Below, in pieces: positions 1-6,741 of a stretch of DNA of 35,795 nucleotides. Both the position numbers and the translations under genes were made by a program. This DNA comes from Sphingomonas sp. (lineage in GTDB: Bacteria; Pseudomonadota; Alphaproteobacteria; Sphingomonadales; Sphingomonadaceae): the NCBI RefSeq assembly GCF_019242355.1, contig NZ_JAFAVR010000271.1:1-35795 (forward strand). The letters are read 5' to 3'. Position 1 is the stretch's first letter. Each line of letters starts with the position of its first letter. The notes beneath the pieces were generated by a model. That model saw nothing but the letters and a program-made list of their open reading frames with translations, did not search any database and was not told the origin of the DNA.

Positions 1-2
1 CG

Positions 3-535
3 GCGCGGCCGAGCGGCGCGCTGACCTATGAGCCTGGCGACGGCAGCCCGCTGTCGCCTGAGCAATTCCGGCGATTGAAGGACGAGCTTGGCGAGCAGTT
101 TTCGGGCAGCGGCAATGCCGGGCGGCCAATGCTGCTCGACGGCGGGCTCAAGTGGCAGGCGATGAGCCTGACTCCGGCCGACATGGATTTCGTGTCGCTG
201 AAGGAAGGCGCGGCGCGGGACATTGCGCTGGCGTTCGGAGTGCCGCCCGTGCTGGTCGGCCTTCCGGGCGACGCGACTTACGCCAATGCGCGAGAGGCGG
301 GGCGGCGCTGTACCGACAGACGATCCTGCCGATGGCGACGCGGGTGCTGGGCACGCTGGAGGCGATGCTCGGCGACTGGATGGGGCCGCTCAGGCTGGCG
401 GTCGACACCGACCAGATCAGCGAGCTCGCCGACGACCGTGCGCTGTTGTGGCAGCAGGTCGGCGCGGCGACGTTCCTGAGCGACGCGGAGAAGCGGATCA
501 TGCTTGGCTTTCCCGTCGAGGAGCTGACGCAGTGA
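3..535 (+). pseudogene. HK97-family phage/GTA portal protein, 3' part, frameshifted
   Basis: The portal forms the dodecameric ring at the capsid vertex through which DNA passes; this is the GTA g3 equivalent. The gene enters from the left edge without a start codon. One frame carries portal-like sequence (LLDGGLKWQAMSLTP, DIALAFGVPPVLVG, GDATYANAREA) up to about base 299. The matching continuation (ALYRQTILPMATRVLGTLEA to FPVEELTQ) lies in another frame and stops at 535. Adding one G to the GGGG run at 299-302 joins the two frames into one smooth portal C-terminus. The indel may be a sequencing error or a true inactivation. The next gene starts on its stop codon (GTGA). Confidence 0.85.
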
Positions 536-852
536 GCGCGTCGATGGACTCCGGGGCGATGCTGGCCACCCTGATGGCGCAGGCGGAGGGGCGCGGCGTC
601 GACCTGATCACGCTGCGGGCGCTGGTCGAGGAGTCGAGCCAGGCAGGCGCGCGGCGGGCGCTGGCGTCGCTGGGGCTCGATGACGAGCGGGCGCGGCGGG
701 ACATGGATGAACTGCGCGAGCTGCTGAGCGCGTGGCGCGATGCGAAGCGGAGCGCGTGGCGGGCGGTGGTGACATGGGCGGTGCGGCTGGGGCTGGCGAT
801 GCTGCTGATCGGGATCGCGGTGAAGCTGCGGCTAACGGACCTGGTGCAATGA
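532..852 (+). CDS. Small membrane-anchored protein between portal and prohead protease
   Basis: I do not recognise this 106-aa protein with certainty; position and shape recall the DUF6127-like small proteins I remember near sphingomonad GTA genes. The N-terminal two thirds is charged and helical (LVEESSQAGARRALASLGLD, RARRDMDELRELLSAWRD). One hydrophobic segment near the C-terminus (WAVRLGLAMLLIGIAVKL) should span the membrane. I chose GTG at 532 because it overlaps the portal stop (GTGA) and has GAGGAG about 8 nt upstream; ATG at 544 is the alternative. Its place matches the small g3.5 slot of the R. capsulatus GTA. The following protease overlaps its stop codon by ATGA. A membrane role in head assembly would be inference only. 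Confidence 0.7.
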   Translation: MSASMDSGAMLATLMAQAEGRGVDLITLRALVEESSQAGARRALASLGLDDERARRDMDELRELLSAWRDAKRSAWRAVVTWAVRLGLAMLLIGIAVKLRLTDLVQ

Positions 853-1286
853 GGTTGCAACAGGCCCACCCCCCGGCCCCCTCCCGCAAGCGGGAGGGGG
901 AGGTGCGGTTCGCGGGGTACGCGGCGGTGTTCGATCGGCCGGACAAGGCCGGGGATATTGTGCGGAAGGGCGCGTTCCAGCGGGCGCTGGAGCGGGCGGG
1001 CGAGGTGCCCCTGCTGTGGCAGCACAAGCCGGGCGCGGTGATCGGGCGGATCGAGCATTTGAGCGAGGACAAGCGCGGGTTGCGGGTGATTGCGGTGGTT
1101 GGGGACGCGCGGGCGGCGGGGCTGCTTGGGAGCGGGAAGGTTGATGGGTTGAGCTTCGGCTATCGAGTGCGGGACGCGACGAGCGTCGGCGGGCAGCGCG
1201 AGCTGACGGAGCTGGACCTCGTCGAGGTGAGCGTGGTGGCGAACCCGATGCACCCGAAGGCTCGGGTGCATGCGGTTGAGACCTGA
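849..1286 (+). CDS. HK97-family prohead protease (GTA gp4-like)
   Basis: A maturation protease of the U35/HK97 type that cleaves capsid precursor during head assembly. The core begins at RFAGYAAVFDRPDKAGDIV. The catalytic His is in LLWQHKPGAVIG (H59 from the ATG) and the catalytic Ser in VDGLSFGYRV (S102); EVSVVANPMHPKA closes the domain. ATG at 849 overlaps the preceding stop (ATGA), but the first 18 residues (LQQAHPPAPSRKRE) come from a perfect 11-bp palindrome and do not look like family sequence. GTG at 903 lies just after the purine-rich arm GGGAGGGGGAG and would start the protein at MRFAGYAAV, so it may be the real start. The capsid gene follows after 228 bp of repeats. Confidence 0.88.
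   Translation: MRLQQAHPPAPSRKREGEVRFAGYAAVFDRPDKAGDIVRKGAFQRALERAGEVPLLWQHKPGAVIGRIEHLSEDKRGLRVIAVVGDARAAGLLGSGKVDGLSFGYRVRDATSVGGQRELTELDLVEVSVVANPMHPKARVHAVET
877..900. repeat. Perfect palindromic element inside or before the protease ORF
   Basis: Arms CCCCCTCCCGC and GCGGGAGGGGG (11 bp each, perfect) are separated by AA. The element resembles, from memory, abundant intergenic palindromes of sphingomonad genomes. It lies between the ATG at 849 and the conserved protease core. It therefore either adds residues to the protein or supplies the Shine-Dalgarno sequence for the GTG at 903. Confidence 0.75.
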
Positions 1287-1514
1287 GCGCCGCGCCGTCG
1301 CCGGAGGACGGACGTGGCGACGACAGGGGGCGGAACGGCTCCTCCGCCCGCGCGGCGATAACGGTATGGAATGAAGCGGGTCCCGGCTCAAGGCCGGGAT
1401 GACGAATTAGGAAAAATCGATGGGCTGGGTCGCGCTTGCGGTCCGCCAGTCCCCCGGACTGGCGGCTGCGCTCGCGTCCGCGGCCCTTTTTGTTTGTGCA
1501 CGGGAGATGAGTGA
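1287..1514. repeat. Repeat-rich spacer between protease and capsid genes
   Basis: No coding sequence is convincing here. Three inverted repeats are visible: CGTCGCC/GGCGACG at 1296-1322; TCCCGGC-TCAAG-GCCGGGA at 1381-1399; and a 10-bp perfect hairpin CCGCCAGTCC-CCC-GGACTGGCGG at 1443-1465. The second resembles, from memory, a very common sphingomonad intergenic repeat. None is directly followed by a T-run, so I do not call them terminators. The only long gene-free stretch inside the virion cluster is this one. Confidence 0.6.
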
Positions 1515-2633
1515 ATGGTGGAAGTGAAGGCGGATGCGCTCGAGCAGTCGTTCGAGCAGTTCGAGAGCGACGGGGTGGCGGAGCTCAAGGCGGAGCTCGA
1601 GACGCTGAAGGCGAAGATTTCGAGCGGGGTGATCGCGGCGCAGCGGCCGGCGCTGGACGGGGTGAAGTCGGCGGAGGCCTCGGGCTTCGTCGACCAGTAT
1701 CTGCGGCGCGGGATCGAGAGCGGGCTGGAGACCAAGGCGGTCGGAAGCTCGAGCGATGCGATCGGCGGCTATGCGGTGCCGCGCGAGATCGACCAGGTGA
1801 TCGGCGATACGTTGAAAGCGGTGTCGCCCATCCGCGCGATCGCCAATGTCGTGCAGGTGGGAAGTGCGGGTTACCGCAAGCTGATTGCGGTCGGCGGAAC
1901 GCCGTCGGGCTGGGTCGGGTTTGAAGGCGCTCGGCCGGAGACGGGGACTCCGACCTTTACCGAGGTCGTGCCGCCGTCGGGCGATCTCTATGCCAATCCG
2001 GCGGCGTCGCAGCAGATGCTCGACGATGCGGCGTTCGATGTCGAAGCCTGGCTGGCGAACGAGATTGCGGCCGAGTTCGCTCGCGCCGAAGGTGCGGCTT
2101 ACGTCAACGGCACCGGTGTCGGGCAGCCGCTCGGTTTCCTTGCGTCGCCGGTTGCGACGACTGCGGACGGCGTGCGGCCGATGGGCACTTTGCAGACAAT
2201 CGGCACCGGCAATGCAGGCGCCTTCCCGGCGAGCAACCCGGCCGACAAGCTGATCGACCTGGTGCAGACGCTTCGCTCGCCATACCGGCAGGGCGCGGTG
2301 TTCGTGATGAACTCGGCGACGGCGGCCGCGGTCAGGAAGTTCAAGACCGCGGACGGAGCGTTCATGTTCCAGCCGAGCCTGGCGGCGGGCCAGCCGGCGA
2401 CCTTGCTCGGCTATCCGCTTATCGAGGCGGAGGACATGCCGGACATCAGCGCGAACAGCCTGTCGATCGCGTTCGGCAACTTCAAGGCCGGCTATGTGAT
2501 CGCAGAGCGCAATGCGACGACGATCCTGCGCGATCCGTACACGCACAAGCCGTACGTCCACTTCTACGCGACCAAGCGGGTTGGCGGTCAGGTGGTGAAT
2601 TCGGAAGCGATCAAGCTGCTGAAGTTCGCCTGA
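1515..2633 (+). CDS. Phage/GTA major capsid protein, HK97 fold
   Basis: The main head subunit, 372 aa (GTA gp5 equivalent). The N-terminal ~45 residues are charged and helical (ALEQSFEQFESDGVAELKAE), as expected for a scaffolding delta domain removed by the upstream protease. The rest has HK97-capsid features: GGYAVPREIDQVIGDTLKA (E-loop region), GWVGFEGARPETGTPTFTEV, AYVNGTGVGQPLGFLA, FVMNSATAAAVRKF and LGYPLIEAEDMP, then a C-terminal YVIAERNATTILRDPYT. ATG at 1515 has GGGAGA 7-8 nt upstream; no nearby in-frame alternative fits better. It is followed by a strong terminator hairpin, which suggests a separate, possibly abundant, head transcript. Confidence 0.95.
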   Translation: MVEVKADALEQSFEQFESDGVAELKAELETLKAKISSGVIAAQRPALDGVKSAEASGFVDQYLRRGIESGLETKAVGSSSDAIGGYAVPREIDQVIGDTLKAVSPIRAIANVVQVGSAGYRKLIAVGGTPSGWVGFEGARPETGTPTFTEVVPPSGDLYANPAASQQMLDDAAFDVEAWLANEIAAEFARAEGAAYVNGTGVGQPLGFLASPVATTADGVRPMGTLQTIGTGNAGAFPASNPADKLIDLVQTLRSPYRQGAVFVMNSATAAAVRKFKTADGAFMFQPSLAAGQPATLLGYPLIEAEDMPDISANSLSIAFGNFKAGYVIAERNATTILRDPYTHKPYVHFYATKRVGGQVVNSEAIKLLKFA

Positions 2634-2642
2634 TTTGACTCG

Positions 2643-2674
2643 GGGGCTGAGCGTTCGTTCGCTCAGCCCCTTTT
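2643..2674 (+). terminator. Rho-independent terminator after the capsid gene
   Basis: An 11-bp perfect stem GGGGCTGAGCG/CGCTCAGCCCC with loop TTCGTT is followed directly by TTTT. It starts 9 bp after the capsid stop. It would reduce read-through into the downstream fibre and connector genes. Confidence 0.85.
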
Positions 2675-2698
2675 CCCGTGTCGCCAGTCGGCGCGGGC

Positions 2699-2752
2699 CC
2701 CCTCCACCGCCTCCGGCGGTCCCCCTCCCCGTTCCGGGGAGGATTTTCTTTT
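2699..2752. repeat. Intergenic palindromic repeat upstream of the fibre gene
   Basis: Two stacked hairpins are present: CCGCC-TCC-GGCGG at about 2707-2719, and CCTCCCCG-TTC-CGGGGAGG at 2724-2742 followed by ATTTTCTTTT. The whole block resembles, from memory, a widespread sphingomonad intergenic repeat. The second hairpin with its T-rich tail could also act as a second terminator behind the one at 2643. Confidence 0.6.
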
Positions 2753-2766
2753 GGTGAGGAGCGCCG

Positions 2767-4593
2767 ATGTCGGACGCCTTTCAGCCGAGGTTTGTCGACC
2801 TCGTGCGCAACTACAGTATCTCGCAGGGCACGGGACCGTTCGTGCTCGGGCCGCCGGTGCAGGGGTTCTCGAGCTTTGCGAGCGCTCTCAAGACCGGCGA
2901 CCAATTCTATTATTCCGCAATCGGGATCGACAAGCCGAACGAACGCGAAGTCGGACGCGGGACGCTGCAGTCGGACGGAAGCATCGCGCGCGCCGCGATC
3001 GCCGGCGCGCCGACCAGCTTCACCGCCGGCAGCAAGTCGATTGCGCTGATCGCCGCGGCGGAATGGTTCAACAATGTCCAGGCTGGAGCGGGAACGGGCG
3101 CGGCAGCGCAGGCGGCGGCGACGCGGACGGCGCTTGCGGCGACGGCGGCCGGCGCTGTCCCGGTGCAGCTCACCGAGAAGGGTCGCGAGGGCACGTTCCT
3201 CTTCGACAGCTCGAACCTCAGCGCGAAGGTCAGCGCCGATTCGGCGCAGGGCATTTATGTCGCTCCGTCTTCGGATGCGTCGGGAGCGTCCGGCGCCTGG
3301 GTGCGCAAGTTCAGCGGCGCGGTCGACGTTCGCTGGTTCGGCGCGGTTGCCGACGACACGGGCACGGCGGGCACCGACAACGGGCCGGCGTTCGCGGCGG
3401 CTATCGCCTTCCTGAATGCGACGTCATCGACGCTGAACAGTACTTCGAAGGGGTCGCGCAGGCTGATCGCATCGGGCGCTTATTATCTTGGAACGACGAC
3501 CCTGGAGCTTACGCATACGTTGATGCTGTCGGGCGACGGGCCGCAAGCCGCGACCAAGCTGCGTTGGGCGGACAACACGACCGGCATCCGGATCGAGCGC
3601 TACAACACGCAAGGGGCGACCGCGGTGTCGTCGCCGACTCATTATGGCGGCGACAACAGCGTCATCGAGAACATGACGCTCTATGGCGGATTCACCGACG
3701 CCGAGAGCGAGAGCCATGCGATCCACATGCGGGCCGCGGCGATCGTCCGGAACGTCCAAATCTACAATTTCGGCGGGGATGGCATCCATATCGAGGCGAC
3801 GTCGGGCGGCGGCGTTCCCCAGGAAGGCAATGCCAACGTCTGGCGCGTCGAATATTGCAATATCAGCCTGTGCCGGATTGGCCTGTTCATCGACGGCGCC
3901 GATACCAATGCGGGCGTCAGCATTTCCGTCAATGCCTTCACCAACCGGCAGGCGCATACCTGGGACAGCTCGTTCCTCAACAACACGCACATCGCCGCGC
4001 AATCGTCAGGCAATGGCGTCGTCGCGTGGTGCACCGGCGCTGCCGGGCATCCGGCGACAGCCTGCAGCTACAACGGCAATCGCTACTATGTGAAGCTGGG
4101 GCAGTCCGCCGGAGCGTCGACCAACGCGCCAACGGGAACAACCGCGGACAACGCCTATTGGGGCTATCTGACGCCGGGCGCGGTCCGGGCGGGCTATCCG
4201 GCGTGGGTCAGCGGAATGACGTGCCGCGAGGGGTCGGCGTTCCTGACCGATAACGCCAATGCGCGTATCATCTTCGACGGCTGCTACAGCGAGCAGGACC
4301 ATGGGCCGTCGCAGCTTGGCCCGCTGACGCTGGTCCGGGGCGGCTTCCATGGTGCCGGAATCGTCGGCACCGGCACCGTGACCGAAGTCGGCTCGACCGG
4401 CTGCTTCACGGCGCGCGGCGCGATCGGGAAGAATGATCCGTTCGTCGGCAATCTCTACACGATCGGCGAATATAATGTGGAGGCGACGCTGCTTCGCGCC
4501 GTTCATCCCACCTACGCTCCCAACTCGTGGCGGATGGCGTTCGGCGTGAATGGCGGGGCGAAAATACGCCGAAGACCTGTGGACCCACTATAA
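2767..4593 (+). CDS. Beta-helix tail fibre/spike protein, N-terminal part (frameshifted)
   Basis: This 608-aa ORF looks like the first three quarters of one large surface fibre. Residues 1-110 (FVDLVRNYSISQGTGPFVLG, DQFYYSAIGIDKPNEREVG) resemble a virion-attachment head shared by sphingomonad phage fibres, as far as I remember. Residues ~170-430 have right-handed beta-helix character with short repeated strands (VDVRWFGAVADDTG, NSVIENMTLYGGF, AAIVRNVQIYNFGGDGIHIE, VEYCNISLCRIGLFID), as in pectate-lyase-like tailspikes that bind or cut polysaccharide. The frame runs out at AKIRRRPVDPL; deleting one A from AAAA at 4561-4564 would continue into the next ORF, giving about 817 aa. GAGGAG lies 5 nt before the ATG. 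No catalytic residues can be assigned. Confidence 0.8.
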   Translation: MSDAFQPRFVDLVRNYSISQGTGPFVLGPPVQGFSSFASALKTGDQFYYSAIGIDKPNEREVGRGTLQSDGSIARAAIAGAPTSFTAGSKSIALIAAAEWFNNVQAGAGTGAAAQAAATRTALAATAAGAVPVQLTEKGREGTFLFDSSNLSAKVSADSAQGIYVAPSSDASGASGAWVRKFSGAVDVRWFGAVADDTGTAGTDNGPAFAAAIAFLNATSSTLNSTSKGSRRLIASGAYYLGTTTLELTHTLMLSGDGPQAATKLRWADNTTGIRIERYNTQGATAVSSPTHYGGDNSVIENMTLYGGFTDAESESHAIHMRAAAIVRNVQIYNFGGDGIHIEATSGGGVPQEGNANVWRVEYCNISLCRIGLFIDGADTNAGVSISVNAFTNRQAHTWDSSFLNNTHIAAQSSGNGVVAWCTGAAGHPATACSYNGNRYYVKLGQSAGASTNAPTGTTADNAYWGYLTPGAVRAGYPAWVSGMTCREGSAFLTDNANARIIFDGCYSEQDHGPSQLGPLTLVRGGFHGAGIVGTGTVTEVGSTGCFTARGAIGKNDPFVGNLYTIGEYNVEATLLRAVHPTYAPNSWRMAFGVNGGAKIRRRPVDPL

Positions 4594-5221
4594 CAACAAT
4601 CCGGTCGAGAAACTGAGCGGGCCGAGCACGGGCGAGCAATATGGGCGTGGGGCTGCGCAGCCTTACTATCGCCACGTCGTCAACTTCGCGCTTGGGCCCT
4701 ACAACAACGCCGGAGCGCGAGTACTGACCTATGGCGCGGCTGCGCCGACGACCGGGGCGCACGCGGCCGGCGAGATCGTGTTCAACAATGGCGCGACGAG
4801 CACAACGGCGGTTGCCTGGCAGTGCGTCGCGACCGGGACGCCGGGAACCTGGCGGGCGATCTTCAGCGGCTTCGGAATTGCGCCGGTCGGTTATTCGACC
4901 GGGGCGGGCGGCGCAGTCACGCAGGCGACCGCCAAGTCGACCGGAGTCACCCTGAACAAGCTGTCGGGGCAGGTCACCATGAACGCGGGCTCGCTTGCGG
5001 CCGGGGCCGCCGCTGGGTTCACGCTCACGAACTCGCAGATCGCGGCGAGCGACATCGTCAAGGTGAACATTGCGTCCGGTGCGAGCGCGGACAGCTACGT
5101 CGTCGGGGTGGATGCGGTCGCGGCCGGATCGTGCCGGATCTCGCTGCGCAACCTGTCGGCCGGCGCGCTCGCGGAGGCGGTCGTGCTCAACTTCGCAGTG
5201 ATCAAGGCGGTGGCGGCGTGA
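4550..5221 (+). CDS. Beta-helix tail fibre/spike protein, C-terminal part (frameshifted)
   Basis: This 223-aa ORF is most likely the C-terminus of the preceding fibre in a shifted frame. AK-YAEDLWTHYNNNPVEKLSG joins smoothly once one A at 4561-4564 is removed, and the combined reading frame 2767-5221 is then an exact multiple of three. The last ~95 residues (STGVTLNKLSGQVTMNAGSL, GFTLTNSQIAASDIVKVNI, GSCRISLRNLSAGALAEAVV, AVIKAVAA) match a C-terminal domain I recall from many alphaproteobacterial phage fibres, probably a trimerisation or receptor-facing tip. The ATG at 4550 has no good ribosome binding site, which argues against independent translation. Its stop overlaps the GTG of the next small gene. 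Confidence 0.75.
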   Translation: MAGRKYAEDLWTHYNNNPVEKLSGPSTGEQYGRGAAQPYYRHVVNFALGPYNNAGARVLTYGAAAPTTGAHAAGEIVFNNGATSTTAVAWQCVATGTPGTWRAIFSGFGIAPVGYSTGAGGAVTQATAKSTGVTLNKLSGQVTMNAGSLAAGAAAGFTLTNSQIAASDIVKVNIASGASADSYVVGVDAVAAGSCRISLRNLSAGALAEAVVLNFAVIKAVAA

Positions 5222-5355
5222 GCATCGGCGCATCCGGCATCGCCGAGGCGGCGCTTGCCCAGCAGGTGGCGATCGCGCGCGGCGGCAAGGCGCCGCGATC
5301 CCGGCAGACGGTCGCCAAGCCCGACTCCGCGACCCTGGTGCCCGAAGCGCGCTGA
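5218..5355 (+). CDS. Small hypothetical protein downstream of the fibre (45 aa)
   Basis: GTG at 5218 overlaps the fibre stop (GTGA), and the frame runs 45 codons to TGA at 5353-5355. The product starts MSIGASGIAEAALAQQVAIA and becomes basic and Ser/Thr-rich. It is too short for the supplied track except inside a longer shadow ORF. The coupled overlap and the lack of any other gene in this gap favour a real gene, but I recognise no family. It may be a small fibre-associated or adaptor protein. Confidence 0.5.
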   Translation: MSIGASGIAEAALAQQVAIARGGKAPRSRQTVAKPDSATLVPEAR

Positions 5356-5391
5356 GCCGCGCCTACGCAACTGAGATTCAAGAGGACAAAG

Positions 5392-5673
5392 ATGAACTAT
5401 CTCCTCAAGGACCCCGACGCGGTCCTCGATTATTCCGTGGATTGGGGCGCCGAATATCTAGGCGGCGACCTGCTTGCGGAAAGCACATGGTCGGTGGTTC
5501 CCGACGAGGCCGGCGGGGTTTCGGTCCAGGCTTCGGATTTCGATGCAACCACAACCAGCGTCACCGCCGCCGGCGGGATCGCCGGACGCGTGTATCGGCT
5601 GGTCAACGCCGTCGTCCTGATGTCGGGCCGGGCCGACAGCCGCTCGATCGTGCTGCGCGTGGAGGGGCGGTGA
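5392..5673 (+). CDS. Small phage fibre-tail adaptor-like protein
   Basis: A 93-aa protein starting MNYLLKDPDAVLDYSVDWGA, with DLLAESTWSVVPDE, TTTSVTAAGGIAGRVYRLVN and a strand-rich C-terminus. This pattern (a conserved DYxxDW, then LxxSxW, then a Val-rich beta segment) is what I remember for the small Ig-like phage proteins called Gp77-like or fibre-tail adaptors. ATG at 5392 has AGAGGA about 8 nt upstream. The next gene starts on its stop (TGATG). Lying right after the fibre cassette, it may link the fibre to the virion, or it may be a head-tail connector accessory. The family name is from memory. Confidence 0.65.
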   Translation: MNYLLKDPDAVLDYSVDWGAEYLGGDLLAESTWSVVPDEAGGVSVQASDFDATTTSVTAAGGIAGRVYRLVNAVVLMSGRADSRSIVLRVEGR

Positions 5674-6206
5674 TGGGCGGCGTCGGGATGGCTCCGGCCG
5701 CGGTCACCGTCACCGAGGCGCAGGCCTATGTGCGGATCGACACGGGCGAGGAGGAGGCGATCGTCGCCGGCCTGATCCGCACCGCCACGGCATTATGCGA
5801 AAGCTTCATCGGCCAGGCGTTGATCGCCCGGCCATTCAACGAGGATGTTCCGGCGAGCGGCTGCTGGCAGCGGCTGACGGCAGCGCCGGTACAGTCGATC
5901 TCGGCGGCGCAGGGGATCGCCAGTGACGGGAGCGCGGCGGACCTCGCGAGCAGCGACTATGGCGTGGATGTGGATTCCGGCGGGTCGGGCTGGGTGCGCC
6001 TGGCACGAGATACTGGCGTGACCCGCCTGAGGGTGAGCGGAACGGTCGGCATGGCCGAGAGCCAGAGCGACGTCCCCGAGCCGATCCGGCAAGGCGTGTT
6101 GCGGCTGGTCGCGCATCTGTTCGCGACGCGCGACGGATCGGGTGGTGAACCGCCGGCAGCGGTGACGGCGCTGTGGCGGCCCTACCGCAGGCTGGGTTTG
6201 CGATGA
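5673..6206 (+). CDS. Head-tail connector protein (GTA gp6-like adaptor)
   Basis: The adaptor ring docked under the portal, 177 aa. The helical N-terminus VTVTEAQAYVRIDTGEEEAIVAGLIRTATALCESFIGQ is diagnostic for the HK97 gp6/GTA gp6 connector family; a beta-rich middle (FNEDVPASGCWQRL, YGVDVDSGGSGWVRL) and a helical C-terminus (EPIRQGVLRLVAHLFATRDG) follow. ATG at 5673 overlaps the preceding stop; an in-frame GTG lies directly before it. Coordinate overlap on both sides shows it belongs to the virion operon. No odd features. Confidence 0.88.
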   Translation: MGGVGMAPAAVTVTEAQAYVRIDTGEEEAIVAGLIRTATALCESFIGQALIARPFNEDVPASGCWQRLTAAPVQSISAAQGIASDGSAADLASSDYGVDVDSGGSGWVRLARDTGVTRLRVSGTVGMAESQSDVPEPIRQGVLRLVAHLFATRDGSGGEPPAAVTALWRPYRRLGLR

Positions 6207-6535
6207 GAAGCGGCGAATTCGCGGGGACGCTCTGCGAGCGGATCCTCATCGAGCAGCCATCGATGCAGCGGGACCCGAGCGGGCTTCCGCTCGTGGGCTG
6301 GGTGAGCGTTTGCACCTGCAGTGCGAGCATCGTGCCGGACGGTGTCGGGCCGCAGAGCCAGGGCGAGGCGCCGAGCGCGATGCAGCGATTCCGGGTCACG
6401 ATCCGGCGGCGCGACGGCATCGCCATCGACCAGCGCATCAGCTGGGGAGCGAGGCGGCTGATGGTGCGGCAGCTGCTCGACGACCGCGTAGCGAAGGATC
6501 GGATCAGCATGCGATGCGACGAGGTGCGAGGATGA
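6203..6535 (+). CDS. Head-tail adaptor / head closure protein (GTA gp7-like)
   Basis: A 110-aa stopper that closes the head after packaging and joins the tail. RSGEFAGTLCERILIEQPSM at the start, DPSGLPLVGWVSVCTCSASI in the middle and RFRVTIRRRDGIAIDQRISW near the end fit the small beta-barrel head-closure family (Phage_H_T_join type). I chose ATG at 6203 because it overlaps the connector stop (ATGA) and the family begins with the short GEF segment; the track start at 6173 would overlap the upstream gene by more. The downstream gene overlaps by ATGA as well. Confidence 0.85.
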   Translation: MRSGEFAGTLCERILIEQPSMQRDPSGLPLVGWVSVCTCSASIVPDGVGPQSQGEAPSAMQRFRVTIRRRDGIAIDQRISWGARRLMVRQLLDDRVAKDRISMRCDEVRG

Positions 6536-6741
6536 TGGAGAAAGCAGTCGAGCGCGCCCGCCAACTCGGCGAGGCGCGGGCGCAAAGCGTCGCGGAAGAG
6601 GTCAGGGACACGGTGCGGGCGGAACTTCCTGGACAAACCGTTGAGGTGGACGGAAGCGATCTCGTCGTCACCGGACACGGCCTGCTGAGGCAGTGGCTGC
6701 AGTCCGCGGACCTCCGATTTCTGGCGAGCAGGCGGCGATGA
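6532..6741 (+). CDS. Small virion-cluster protein, unknown (69 aa)
   Basis: The product starts MMEKAVERARQLGEARAQSV and ends LRQWLQSADLRFLASRRR. An N-terminal charged helix is followed by a short beta-rich part (TVEVDGSDLVVTGHGLLRQW). ATG at 6532 overlaps the head-closure stop, and the tail terminator overlaps its own stop, so the gene is translationally coupled on both sides. Position corresponds to the HK97 gp10-like tail-completion slot, but the protein is much shorter than that family. It may be a reduced version or an unrelated accessory protein. Confidence 0.65.
   Translation: MMEKAVERARQLGEARAQSVAEEVRDTVRAELPGQTVEVDGSDLVVTGHGLLRQWLQSADLRFLASRRR

Noticed and set aside
295-305. Programmed -1 frameshift in the portal gene
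   Set aside because: No X-XXY-YYZ slippery heptamer or downstream structure is obvious, portals are not known to use one, and the fibre frameshift goes in the other direction, so indels are simpler.
2751-4253. A 500-aa plus-strand ORF overlapping the fibre gene
   Set aside because: Arg-rich off-frame shadow; the 2767 frame has the ribosome binding site and the fibre-like sequence.
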